Positions 1 through 6,935 of a stretch of 12,837 nucleotides of DNA are shown piece by piece. The stretch spans positions 1 through 12,837 of the forward strand of contig CAJLLH010000022.1 of the NCBI GenBank assembly GCA_905207385.1, in the 5' to 3' direction. Under the pieces are notes generated by a model. It did no database searches. It was not told the DNA's origin and saw only the letters and a list, made by a program, of their open reading frames with translations. Source of the DNA: an uncultured Eubacteriales bacterium (GTDB taxonomy: Bacteria > Bacillota > Clostridia > Christensenellales > Borkfalkiaceae). The translations under genes were made by a program, and so were the position numbers. Within the stretch, counting starts at the first letter, position 1, and each line of letters opens with the position of its first letter.

Positions 1-16
1 CGCGCCGTGCGGCGCG
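1..16 (-). terminator. Hairpin after the Ppx/GppA gene, possible terminator
   Basis: The first 16 bases form a perfect inverted repeat, CGCGCC-GTGC-GGCGCG, with a 6-bp GC stem and 4-base loop. It starts 12 bases beyond the stop of the minus-strand gene ending at 28, where an intrinsic terminator would sit. Any T-run would lie outside the window, so the terminator role is inferred from position and stem only. Confidence 0.45.
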
Positions 17-27
17 CCCGAATTTAT

Positions 28-1068
28 TTAATCTTTCTTTTCGTCTTTTTTATCGTCGCCGTTGCGCTTGGCGGGCATTTTGCTTGCCTTCTGACGGAGT
101 TTGATGTGTTCGGCAAGCTCTTCCACAGACTTGATTTCCTTTACCGGTCTTTCGGGGAAGAAGGGCGAAATTTCCGTCTTTTCCTCGCCGGAGAGCGCGA
201 GCTTGAGGTAACCTTCCTTTACGCCGAAATCGCTTACGGCGACGCTTGCAAAGCCGTACTTTTTAAGCAGCTGAACAAGCGTTATGAGCGCAACTACGAT
301 AAAGTAAATTTTTTCGGGCGCGTTCTTTATTAAAAGGTGCGACCTGTCGGGAGCTTCGATAAGCTTTTTCGCAAGCTTTTTAAGCTTTTCGATTTCTATT
401 ACCATATTTTCGGAAACGTCGATATCGTAATAGTCGCGGTAAATTTCGTATACAGAGCGGTTGGTTGCGCCTACGAGCACGGCAGTGCCGCCCGCAAACG
501 AGGGAACTTCCGCCTTGGCAAGCGCCTTTTTGATGTATTTTTTGATTTTGGAGCACTCTTCCTTGTCGGGATAAACGCTCTTAACGAATTTGCGCTGAAG
601 GGTAAGCGCGCCGAAGTTGAGGCAGTGAATGCCCTCCCTTCCGCTTTTTGTAAGGTCAACGAGTTCTATGCTAGCGCCGCCGATATCTATTATAACGGGG
701 CTGTTCATGGAACGGAATTTTTCGTTGGCGACGCAGTCGCAATAGGCTTCAGTTTCGCCGTCTATCTGGTTTACGACGGCACCCGTGCGAGTGCGGATGG
801 CTTCGAACACCTCTTCGGCGTTATCTATAAAGCGCATTGCCGCGGTGGATACCACGTAAAGCCTTTCCACGCCGAGTTTTTTGCACTGGTCCTGGAACAC
901 GGAAATTTTATCGCAGATTTTTTCCACGCCGTGTTCGGTAAGTTTTCCGCCTTCGGTAAAGCTTACTGCCGAAAGACTTTCCCTGAACTTATACGCGGGG
1001 TGTGTTCCGTCCTTGCCGCACACAAGCATGGATATACTTGTGGAGCTGATGTCTATTACTGCATACAT
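28..1068 (-). CDS. Ppx/GppA-family phosphatase
   Basis: This 346-residue protein resembles the exopolyphosphatase / guanosine pentaphosphatase (Ppx/GppA) family, which adopts an actin-like ATPase fold and hydrolyses polyphosphate or pppGpp in the cytoplasm. The N-terminal phosphate loop is IDISSTS (residues 5-11; family form near IDxGSNS). The region DGETEA (103-108) matches the stretch with the catalytic Glu. The second phosphate loop is DIGGAS (128-133; usual DIGGGS), and SDFGVKEGYL (279-288) matches the C-terminal family motif. Two phosphate-loop positions are altered, so activity is uncertain. The tail (about 326-346) is rich in Lys and Asp and probably disordered. The length fits the short form without an HD-type C-terminal domain. 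The ATG at 1068 is preceded by a strong GGAGGAAAAAAGA ribosome site. It lies 188 bp downstream of pfkA on the same strand. Substrate cannot be told from sequence alone. Confidence 0.85.
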   Translation of the reverse strand: MYAVIDISSTSISMLVCGKDGTHPAYKFRESLSAVSFTEGGKLTEHGVEKICDKISVFQDQCKKLGVERLYVVSTAAMRFIDNAEEVFEAIRTRTGAVVNQIDGETEAYCDCVANEKFRSMNSPVIIDIGGASIELVDLTKSGREGIHCLNFGALTLQRKFVKSVYPDKEECSKIKKYIKKALAKAEVPSFAGGTAVLVGATNRSVYEIYRDYYDIDVSENMVIEIEKLKKLAKKLIEAPDRSHLLIKNAPEKIYFIVVALITLVQLLKKYGFASVAVSDFGVKEGYLKLALSGEEKTEISPFFPERPVKEIKSVEELAEHIKLRQKASKMPAKRNGDDKKDEKKD

Positions 1069-1256
1069 TCTTTTTTCCTCCGAATATGTTCACCGCCCAA
1101 CCGCCCGCGGCGGATGTACGAATGAATTTTTTGTAATTTATTTTTTTATGCCGCAGCTTATGCTATATTGAAAAATCTTCCGATTTCATGCGCGGCAACT
1201 CTCTCATATTTATGCTGCAACCAACTTTGACGCACGGCTGAACGCCGCGGTTTTTT
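1069..1256. other. Intergenic region between pfkA and the Ppx/GppA gene
   Basis: This 188-bp stretch has no gene. Just after the pfkA stop the minus strand can form a weak hairpin (CGGC-GTTCA-GCCG, near 1228-1245) without a following T-run, so it is a poor terminator. Near 1100-1112 a CCGCC-GCG-GGCGG inverted repeat lies in the leader of the Ppx/GppA gene. A weak promoter could exist in the AT-rich part near 1130-1170, but I find no convincing -35/-10 pair, so co-transcription from pfkA is possible. Confidence 0.4.
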
Positions 1257-2327
1257 TCAGTCGCCGAAGTATATTCCCATAGCCTTTGCAAGGCCTACCT
1301 GCTGACCGTCGGCGGGAACGCGCTTTGTTCTGCCCGCAATGTCCACGAGCACGTTATAGCTTAACTTGTTGCCCCTTACGCAAACGGTAACGCCGTACTT
1401 ACCCGTTTCGGCAAGGTATGCGCCGTAAGCGCCTATCTGGGTGGATATGAACTTATCGTAAGCGCAGGGTTCGCCGCCGCGCTGAATGTGCCCGAGCACG
1501 GTAGCCCTGCACGCAAGACCCGTCTTCTGCGACATAACCTCGCACAGTCTTTCGGCGGCGGAAGTGCTTACGCATTCGTCAAGGTAGTCGCGCCGCTCCT
1601 TTTTGGACATAGCCGCCTCGCGCGTGCTGCATACGCCCTCGGCTACGGCGACCACTACAGAGCGCGCGCCCGAAGCTTTTTTGCGGGTTATAAACTGGGC
1701 AAGCTTATCTTCATCGTAATTGATTTCGGGAATGAGTATTGCGTCCGCGCCGGCCGCTAAGCCCGAATAAAGCGTAAGCCAGCCGACTTTGTTGCCCATT
1801 ACCTCTACAAAGAACACCCGGCTGTGGCTGTCCGCCGTGGTGCGTATGCGCTTGAGCGCGTCCGCGGCGATATCGACGGCGGTATGAAAACCGAACGTAA
1901 TATCCGTACCGTAAATATCGTTATCTATGGTTTTGGGAAGTCCTATAACGTTGCAACCTTCCACAGACAAAAGCGAAGCCGTTTTATGCGTGCCCGCGCC
2001 GCCAAGCGTTACAAGTACGTCCAGCTTAAGTTTTTTGTAGTTTTCCACCATCTGCTGGAGTTTTGTGGGGGCGTCGCCTTCCTTTACCGTCATAAGTTTG
2101 TACGGCTGGCGGGAAGTGCCGAGTATAGTGCCGCCCATATCAAGAATATTTTCGACGTCTGCGGGGGCAAGCTGTTTGTATTCCTTGTTTATAAGTCCTG
2201 CATAGCCTTCCAGAAAGCCGTAAATTTCCACGTCCTTCATGCGGCTGAAACAATACTTGCAGAATCCGCGCAGAACTGCATTGAGCCCGGGGCAGTCGCC
2301 CCCGCTCGTAAGAATTCCTATCCTCAT
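1257..2327 (-). CDS. pfkA: 6-phosphofructokinase family protein
   Basis: A 356-residue phosphofructokinase, which phosphorylates fructose 6-phosphate to fructose 1,6-bisphosphate in glycolysis. Family landmarks are the N-terminal TSGGDCPGLNA (7-17), PKTIDND (131-137) with the catalytic Asp at 135, MGNKVGW (177-183), PEINY (200-204) and HIQRGGEP (280-287). The donor-site motif reads GGAGT (109-113) where E. coli PFK has GGDGS and pyrophosphate enzymes have GGDDT; Ala 111 replaces the usual acidic residue. Gly 112 resembles ATP enzymes, while Lys 132 is found in pyrophosphate enzymes and in some ATP-using relatives such as those of actinobacteria. The phosphoryl donor is therefore ambiguous. 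I chose the ATG at 2327 because the protein then begins MRIGILTSGG as in relatives and an AGAGG-like ribosome site precedes it; an in-frame start 30 bases upstream is less likely. It has its own promoter and lies beyond the his terminator, so it is a separate unit. Confidence 0.93.
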   Translation of the reverse strand: MRIGILTSGGDCPGLNAVLRGFCKYCFSRMKDVEIYGFLEGYAGLINKEYKQLAPADVENILDMGGTILGTSRQPYKLMTVKEGDAPTKLQQMVENYKKLKLDVLVTLGGAGTHKTASLLSVEGCNVIGLPKTIDNDIYGTDITFGFHTAVDIAADALKRIRTTADSHSRVFFVEVMGNKVGWLTLYSGLAAGADAILIPEINYDEDKLAQFITRKKASGARSVVVAVAEGVCSTREAAMSKKERRDYLDECVSTSAAERLCEVMSQKTGLACRATVLGHIQRGGEPCAYDKFISTQIGAYGAYLAETGKYGVTVCVRGNKLSYNVLVDIAGRTKRVPADGQQVGLAKAMGIYFGD

Positions 2328-2443
2328 ACCTTTTTCCTCTCCGTGCGCCGCGCGCACCTACTTATTATAAAAATTTGAAATTAAATTTCTTCCTTAATGA
2401 TTTTAACTGAATCACTTCTTTATTATAAAAATCAAGCATAACC

Positions 2444-2471
2444 ATTATAGCATAAAATTTGAAATTGTAAG
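2444..2471 (-). promoter_or_regulatory. Promoter for pfkA, extended -10 type
   Basis: On the minus strand a perfect TATAAT (2449-2444) is preceded by TGC, giving an extended -10 element, and by CTTACA (2471-2466) 16 bases upstream as a four-of-six -35 match. It would start transcription near 2437, about 110 bases upstream of pfkA. A 13-bp direct repeat, AAAATTTGAAATT, occurs at 2454-2466 in the spacer and -35 edge and again at 2370-2382 in the leader. Confidence 0.7.
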
Positions 2472-2513
2472 TAAAAAAAAACAGAATTTACCAATTCATT
2501 TGTAAAAATGTTG

Positions 2514-2585
2514 TAAAAAAATAAAAAAAGCGGCGTTTTAACCCCGCCTGAAACAGTTGAGCCGCCCGCGCAAAGCGCGGGCGGC
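2514..2585 (-). terminator. Terminator of the his operon, two hairpins
   Basis: Reading the minus strand after the hisK stop, a perfect 11-bp stem of G and C with a 3-base loop (2585-2561) comes first but lacks a T-run. It is followed by a smaller hairpin, GGCG-N9-CGCC (2548-2532), and then a T-rich tract of seven T, A, seven T-like bases (2529-2514 region). The second element has the form of an intrinsic terminator. Together they mark the end of the his operon and separate it from pfkA. Confidence 0.8.
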
Positions 2586-2602
2586 GAATAAAACTTTGCA
2601 AA

Positions 2603-3406
2603 TTACAATTCTTCTTCAACGAGCTCTTTTCCCTTGTACCTTACCAGCGATTTTACGCCCAATCCCTTAAGTTTCTGGCAGACGTCGTCAAAGGCGTAGC
2701 CCACAGCCGCGACGCAATGCGCGTCAGAAGCCAGCATAAACCGACAGCCGCGCGCGTTGAGTTCGCTTAACAGCCATTCGGAAGGATACATTCCCCCTTC
2801 GCCCTTGAAAAGCCTGCCTAAATTTATTTCCACAACCGCGCCTTTCGGAAGCCTGTCCGCCGCACCGCACGCCGCCTTTTTATAGCGCGCCGCGCCCTCG
2901 TCAAAAAACTCACCGCCCGAATTGAAGCGGGTTACAAGGTCAAAATGCCCGTATATGTCGGGCTTAACTGCTTCGGCAAGCTCGCCGACTTCCGCAAAAT
3001 AGCATTCCGCCGCCGCGTACGCATCGCCCGAAAAAACATTTTCAATTATCTTTTTAAATCCGCGCAAAGAAAGGTCCACGGGATAATAATGCCCGTCCTT
3101 TTTGAAATAATGCACCGAACCTATAACATAATCGCACACGGAAGGCCGCTCGCCGTACAGGTCGAGTTCCACCCCGTTGAGAACGCAGATTTTATCGGCA
3201 TACGCCGCCTTTACCCTGTTTAATTCGCACATATATGCGTAGTAATCGCGTATGCAGTAGGTTGGGTCGAACGCCGTGTAAGAGTGGAACGAAAAACCTA
3301 TCGTATCCATTCCCGCGCCGATTGCGGCGCAGACCATGTCTTCCATTCCGTCCTTGCCGTCGCAGAAAACGGTGTGCGTGTGCACGTTTGATTTAATAAG
3401 CGGCAT
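2603..3406 (-). CDS. hisK: Histidinol-phosphatase, PHP family
   Basis: This 267-residue protein is a PHP-domain histidinol phosphatase, which removes phosphate from L-histidinol phosphate in the penultimate stage of histidine synthesis. The metal-binding residues of the PHP fold are visible: HTH at 9-11, Asp 16, His 41 in FSFHS, Glu 80 in NGVEL, His 99 in SVHY, His 154 in GHFD, and Asp 228 / His 230 in SDAH. The length matches Firmicutes enzymes, and hisB here is the dehydratase only, so this gene supplies the missing phosphatase. I chose the ATG at 3406 because GGGAGGT sits 5-6 bases upstream and the protein then starts just before the first metal motif; the longer frame to 3436 has no added conserved sequence. 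It is the last gene of the his operon, 87 bases after hisIE, and is followed directly by the terminator. Confidence 0.95.
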   Translation of the reverse strand: MPLIKSNVHTHTVFCDGKDGMEDMVCAAIGAGMDTIGFSFHSYTAFDPTYCIRDYYAYMCELNRVKAAYADKICVLNGVELDLYGERPSVCDYVIGSVHYFKKDGHYYPVDLSLRGFKKIIENVFSGDAYAAAECYFAEVGELAEAVKPDIYGHFDLVTRFNSGGEFFDEGAARYKKAACGAADRLPKGAVVEINLGRLFKGEGGMYPSEWLLSELNARGCRFMLASDAHCVAAVGYAFDDVCQKLKGLGVKSLVRYKGKELVEEEL

Positions 3407-3493
3407 AACTACCTCCCGCCGCAACAAAAGCCGCAATTATGCAGCAGTCAGAATTTGCTCAATGTCGCGATAAAATTCAGCGGCTTGACAAGG

Positions 3494-4147
3494 TTACTGA
3501 AGCCTTTCCTGCTTTACCTTTTTATCCACTACGTGGCGCGAAGCCAGCTGAGCCTTGATATCGTTAAGCGTTATGCCGCATTCCGCCATAAGAACGAGCA
3601 CGTGATAGGTAAGGTCGGAAATTTCGAACACCGTTTCTTCCTTATCGCCGCCCTTTGCGGCTATTACCACCTCGGTGCACTCCTCGCCCACCTTTTTAAG
3701 TATTTTATCTACGCCTTTATCGAAGAGGTATGAAGTATACGAGCCCTCTTTGGGGTTATCCTTTCTGCCCTTGATAAGGTCGTAAAGTCCTTCAATCGAA
3801 AATTCGTTTATGTCCTCGTTCTCGTAAACGGCGTTGGTAAAGCAGCTGTCCGTACCCAGATGGCAGGCGGGACCGTCCTTAACCACCTCTATGACGAGGC
3901 TGTCCATATCACAGTCGGCGGTAATGGACACTATGTGCTGAAAATTGCCCGAAGTTTCGCCCTTGAGCCACAATTTTTTGCGCGAGCGCGACCAGAAGCA
4001 GGTGAGCTTCCTTTTTATGCTTATTTCAAGGCTTTCCCTGTTCATATACGCCACGGTAAGCACCTTTTTGGAATAGGCGTCCTGAACGACCGCGGGGATA
4101 AGCCCGTCTTTATCGAATACCAGTTTATCAAGATCAATAAGTTTCAT
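3494..4147 (-). CDS. hisIE: Bifunctional phosphoribosyl-AMP cyclohydrolase / phosphoribosyl-ATP pyrophosphatase
   Basis: A 217-residue fusion that performs the second and third steps of histidine synthesis: HisE removes pyrophosphate from phosphoribosyl-ATP and HisI opens the adenine ring of phosphoribosyl-AMP. The N-terminal HisI domain (about 1-108) carries WSRSR (52-56), KGETSGN (62-68), the metal cluster DCDMD (79-83), and GPAC (92-95) and SCF (101-103), whose Cys 95 and Cys 102, with Cys 80, are the expected zinc ligands. The C-terminal HisE domain (about 119-217) shows KVGEECTEV (152-160) and EISDLTYH (175-182), typical of the acidic helices of this pyrophosphatase. The ATG at 4147 is preceded by AAGGAG at 8 bases. 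The gene is separated from hisF by 97 bases, one of the longer gaps in the operon, in which I see no promoter or gene. Confidence 0.97.
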   Translation of the reverse strand: MKLIDLDKLVFDKDGLIPAVVQDAYSKKVLTVAYMNRESLEISIKRKLTCFWSRSRKKLWLKGETSGNFQHIVSITADCDMDSLVIEVVKDGPACHLGTDSCFTNAVYENEDINEFSIEGLYDLIKGRKDNPKEGSYTSYLFDKGVDKILKKVGEECTEVVIAAKGGDKEETVFEISDLTYHVLVLMAECGITLNDIKAQLASRHVVDKKVKQERLQ

Positions 4148-4244
4148 AATTTTACTCCTTAACTTTTACGGCAAATTAATTTACAGCTACACGCAATCGG
4201 AGCGCATATATGCCTTAACCAGCACGTTTAAAGCGCTCAACTTT

Positions 4245-5003
4245 TCACACGCGCACGTGCACCCCGTTCTGTTTTAAATAAATTTTAAGCTCTTCTATAT
4301 TGATTTCGCCGAAGTGAAAAACCGAGGCGGCAAGCCCCGCGTCTGCGCGCGGCACTTCTTTGAACAGATTCAGAAAGTCCTGCTTTTTGCCCGCGCCGCC
4401 GCTGGCTATAACGGGGATTGTAAGCTTTTCGCATACAGAATTGAGCATTTCGCAATCGAAACCGCCTTTAACTCCGTCGGTATCTATGCTGTTTAAAACA
4501 AGCTCGCCCGCGCCCTCTTCCTGACCGCGATAAGCCCATTCGACGGCAGATATGCCCGTATTAACGCGCCCGCCGTGCGAAAAGACGGTGAATTTGCCGT
4601 CTACCCTTTTCACGTCCATGGAAAGCACGACGCACTGGTCGCCGTACCTTTTTGCAGCTTTGCCTATAAGCGACGGGTCGCGTATTGCGCCCGTGTTTAC
4701 GCTCACCTTATCCGCGCCGCACTTTAAAACCCTGTCGAAATCTTCAAGCGTGTTTATTCCTCCGCCGACGGTAAGCGGTATGAATATGCAGGAGGCAACC
4801 TGTTTAAGCGTATCGGCAAACAGCGCGCGCCCCTCCGCCGACGCGGTTATATCGTAAAAAACAAGCTCGTCCGCGCCCGAAAGGTTATACCTTTGCGCAA
4901 GCGCCACGGGCGATTCAACTTCGCGTATTCCCGTAAAATTTTTACCCTTTACAACCATGCCGTCGCGCACGTCAAGGCAGGGTATTATTCTTTTAGCAAG
5001 CAT
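4245..5003 (-). CDS. hisF: Imidazole glycerol phosphate synthase, cyclase subunit
   Basis: The 252-residue cyclase subunit, a (beta/alpha)8 barrel that uses ammonia from HisH to convert PRFAR into imidazole glycerol phosphate and AICAR. Both catalytic aspartates fall at their family positions: Asp 11 in PCLDV and Asp 130 in LSMDV. Phosphate-binding loops are seen at TVGGGI (78-83) and in the ASGGAG stretch near 205. Length is exactly normal. I chose the ATG at 5003, giving MLAKRIIPCLDV as in relatives; a GTG two codons upstream (5009) is possible. The start overlaps the end of hisA by 11 bases, so the two are probably translationally coupled. No good ribosome site precedes either start. Confidence 0.97.
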   Translation of the reverse strand: MLAKRIIPCLDVRDGMVVKGKNFTGIREVESPVALAQRYNLSGADELVFYDITASAEGRALFADTLKQVASCIFIPLTVGGGINTLEDFDRVLKCGADKVSVNTGAIRDPSLIGKAAKRYGDQCVVLSMDVKRVDGKFTVFSHGGRVNTGISAVEWAYRGQEEGAGELVLNSIDTDGVKGGFDCEMLNSVCEKLTIPVIASGGAGKKQDFLNLFKEVPRADAGLAASVFHFGEINIEELKIYLKQNGVHVRV

Positions 5004-5673
5004 CTTCACACGCTTTTATAGCTTCCGCAAGGTCAAGCGCACCGTCGTAAATAGCCTTGCCGAGCACGGCGCCGCTTACGCCCATTGCCCTGAGCTTTTT
5101 AAGCTCGTCGAGGTATGTAATTCCGCCCGACGCCACAACGTTGAGCCCCTTAAGCTTTACGAGCTGTTCGTAAGGCTCAAGATTGGTGCCCGCCAGCGTT
5201 CCATCGCGAGATATATCGGTATAAATTATAGTTCTTACGCCGTCTTCCCTCAGCTTTTCGCAAAAATCGAGGGCGTCGATATCGGTTATTTTTTTCCAGC
5301 CGCGAATGGCGACTTTGCCGCCGATAGCGTCTACTCCCACCGCAACCTTTTCGCCGAAATATTTTACCGCGTCGGTTACGAGCGTATAATTTTCCGCCGC
5401 GGCAGAGCCGAGAATTACCCTGCCCACGCCCGCGGAAAGATATTCGCCTATTCTGGTAAGCGAACGCACGCCGCCGCCCACCTCGACGAACATCCCGCAC
5501 GAGGCAGTAATTTTTTTGATTATGTCTTTATTCACAAGCTCGCCTTCCAGCGCGCCGTCAAGGTCGACCACGTGCAGACAACTTGCGCCCGCCGCTTTGA
5601 ACTTTGCAGCAACATCGACGGGATTAAGCGAATAAATCTTTTCCTTGTTGTAGTCGCCCTGATACAGCCGCAC
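4993..5673 (-). CDS. hisA: Phosphoribosylformimino-AICAR ribotide isomerase, N-terminus disrupted
   Basis: HisA isomerises ProFAR to PRFAR, a (beta/alpha)8 enzyme paired with HisF. The 226-residue frame starting at GTG 5673 shows HVVDLDGA (34-41), EVGGGVR (64-70), the second catalytic Asp 115 in GVDA, TDISRDGT (152-159) and ASGGI (181-185), so the identity is clear. However, HisA is normally about 240 residues and begins with a strand like PAIDIRGG containing the first catalytic Asp. Here the codons for DIRGGNA are present in frame just upstream (5694-5674), but a TGA (5697-5695) lies directly before the Asp, and no ATG, GTG or TTG lies between. The nearest ATG (5713) is in another frame. The listed start is therefore only the first usable codon; it has no convincing ribosome site and would yield a protein lacking a catalytic residue. 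The gene is either frameshifted, uses a non-standard start, or carries an assembly error. Confidence 0.85.
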   Translation of the reverse strand: MRLYQGDYNKEKIYSLNPVDVAAKFKAAGASCLHVVDLDGALEGELVNKDIIKKITASCGMFVEVGGGVRSLTRIGEYLSAGVGRVILGSAAAENYTLVTDAVKYFGEKVAVGVDAIGGKVAIRGWKKITDIDALDFCEKLREDGVRTIIYTDISRDGTLAGTNLEPYEQLVKLKGLNVVASGGITYLDELKKLRAMGVSGAVLGKAIYDGALDLAEAIKACEDAC

Positions 5674-5733
5674 GGCATTGCCGCCGCGGATATCTCAGGC
5701 GCAGATTTTGCATATCCCTACTTAAGCGGAGGC
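5674..5733 (-). other. hisH-hisA gap holding the displaced hisA 5' end
   Basis: These 60 bases separate the hisH stop from the GTG used for hisA. Read in the hisA frame they give TGC-AAA-ATC-TGC-GCC-TGA-GAT-ATC-CGC-GGC-GGC-AAT-GCC, so the part after TGA encodes the start of HisA and the part before looks like a remnant of its first residues. An ATG at 5713-5711 is one base out of register with the rest of the gene. Confidence 0.7.
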
Positions 5734-6348
5734 TCAGCCCAGCTCGCTGAAAGCTTTTAATATTTTAAGCCCGGTCGCGCCGCTCTTTTCGGGGTGGAAC
5801 TGAGTGCCGTAAACGTTTTCGCGCTCTGCCGAAGCGGTAAGCTCCGCTCCGCCGTACGTGCATACCGACGTTACGCTCTGCGCGCAGTTTTTAGCATAGT
5901 AAGAGTGAACGAAATATACGTACTCCCCGCCCGAAAGGTACTTGAAAAGGGGCGAAGGCTTTTTGAACTGAAGGCTGTTCCAGCCCATGTGCGGCACTTT
6001 AAGTTTTTCCTTAAGGTCGTCGGCTATGGGGCAGACCTCACCGCCTATGAAGCCTAAACCCTTATGCAAGCCGTATTCATAGCTCTTTTCAAACAGCATC
6101 TGCATGCCGAGGCATATTCCGAGCACGGGTTTGCCGTCTTTGACCTCGCCTTCGAGCACGGGGGTAAGCCCGCTGTCTTCAAGCCGCTTATACGCGTCGG
6201 CAAACGCGCCAACGCCGGGCAAAATTATTGCCGAAGCCGAGCGTATAACATTTTTATCGGCGGTAACCACACTTTCCGCGCCTATATATTTAAGCGACGC
6301 CGAAAGCGAAAACAGGTTACCCACGCCGTAATCTATTACGGCAATCAT
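5734..6348 (-). CDS. hisH: Imidazole glycerol phosphate synthase, glutaminase subunit
   Basis: The 204-residue class I glutamine amidotransferase subunit hydrolyses glutamine and channels ammonia to HisF. It shows the opening VIDYGVGN (4-11), the oxyanion-strand motif PGVGAF (44-49), the nucleophile elbow GICLGMQ with Cys 79, and the His-Glu pair in QFHPEKSG near the C-terminus, so the catalytic triad is complete. Its ATG at 6348 overlaps the hisB stop in an ATGA arrangement, with AAAGGG 6 bases upstream, which points to translational coupling. Length is normal for the family. Confidence 0.97.
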   Translation of the reverse strand: MIAVIDYGVGNLFSLSASLKYIGAESVVTADKNVIRSASAIILPGVGAFADAYKRLEDSGLTPVLEGEVKDGKPVLGICLGMQMLFEKSYEYGLHKGLGFIGGEVCPIADDLKEKLKVPHMGWNSLQFKKPSPLFKYLSGGEYVYFVHSYYAKNCAQSVTSVCTYGGAELTASAERENVYGTQFHPEKSGATGLKILKAFSELG

Positions 6349-6935
6349 AGCATACCCTTTGTGGTAGGCAGCGCGCCTCCCTTTTCGGGGTCTACCCTGA
6401 CGGCCTGAGCCATAACTTTGGCAAAAGCCTTGAACGCGCCCTCCGCCACGTGATGATTATTTTCGCCGTACAGTTTTTTGAAGTGCAGAGCCATCGGACA
6501 AGCGCGGGCAAAGCCAAGGAAAAATTCCTTTATAAGCTCGGCATCCATATCTCCAAGGCGGTATTCGCCGGGGAAGTCGATATCGAAGTTTACTGCGGTG
6601 CGCCCGCTCAGGTCTGCCGCGCATAAAATAAGCGCCTCGTCCATGGGCAGAGCCGCCCATCCGTAGCGGCATATGCCGCGTTTATCGCCCAAAGCCTTTG
6701 AAAATGCTTCACCGAGCGCGATGCCGCAGTCTTCAACGGTGTGATGGCAGTCTACCTGCAAATCGCCCTTGCAGCGAAGCGTTAAATCAAAGCCGCCGTG
6801 CCGCGCGAACTGTTCGAGCATATGGTCAAAAAATCCGCAACCCGTGCTTACGTCGTAAGCCCCGCTGCCTTCAAGACAGAGCTTGAGTTTTATGTCTGTT
6901 TCGTTGGTTTTTCTTAAGATTTCAGCCGTTCTCAT
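6345..6935 (-). CDS. hisB: Imidazoleglycerol-phosphate dehydratase
   Basis: A 196-residue, monofunctional IGP dehydratase that converts imidazole glycerol phosphate to imidazole acetol phosphate using manganese. The two duplicated metal motifs are intact: HHTVED (64-69) and HHVAEG (161-166). GCGFFDHML (32-40) and the C-terminal TTKG (191-194; usually STKG) also fit. There is no N-terminal phosphatase domain as in the enterobacterial HisB, in line with the separate hisK. I chose the ATG at 6935, which follows GGAGGAAGG closely and gives the usual family start; the longer frame to 6971 runs into hisC. The start overlaps the hisC end by 14 bases. Confidence 0.97.
   Translation of the reverse strand: MRTAEILRKTNETDIKLKLCLEGSGAYDVSTGCGFFDHMLEQFARHGGFDLTLRCKGDLQVDCHHTVEDCGIALGEAFSKALGDKRGICRYGWAALPMDEALILCAADLSGRTAVNFDIDFPGEYRLGDMDAELIKEFFLGFARACPMALHFKKLYGENNHHVAEGAFKAFAKVMAQAVRVDPEKGGALPTTKGML

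Noticed and set aside
337..1125. Long plus-strand frame of 262 codons opposite the Ppx/GppA gene
   Set aside because: It is antisense to a gene with clear family motifs, and its product has no recognisable domain; mid-GC codon use often leaves such open shadow frames.
2561..2585. 11-bp perfect GC inverted repeat as a mobile-element end or REP-type repeat
   Set aside because: No second copy, transposase or target duplication is seen; its place after hisK and before a T-run hairpin fits a terminator region.
5674..5713. TGA read-through, selenocysteine or programmed frameshift to make full-length HisA
   Set aside because: No start codon lies in frame before the TGA, no selenocysteine element is evident, TGA ends several other his genes, and a +1 shift from ATG 5713 would not recreate the conserved PAID residues.
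4957..5760. Long plus-strand frame of 267 codons opposite hisA and hisH
   Set aside because: The minus strand encodes recognisable HisA and HisH; the plus frame has no ribosome site or family motif.
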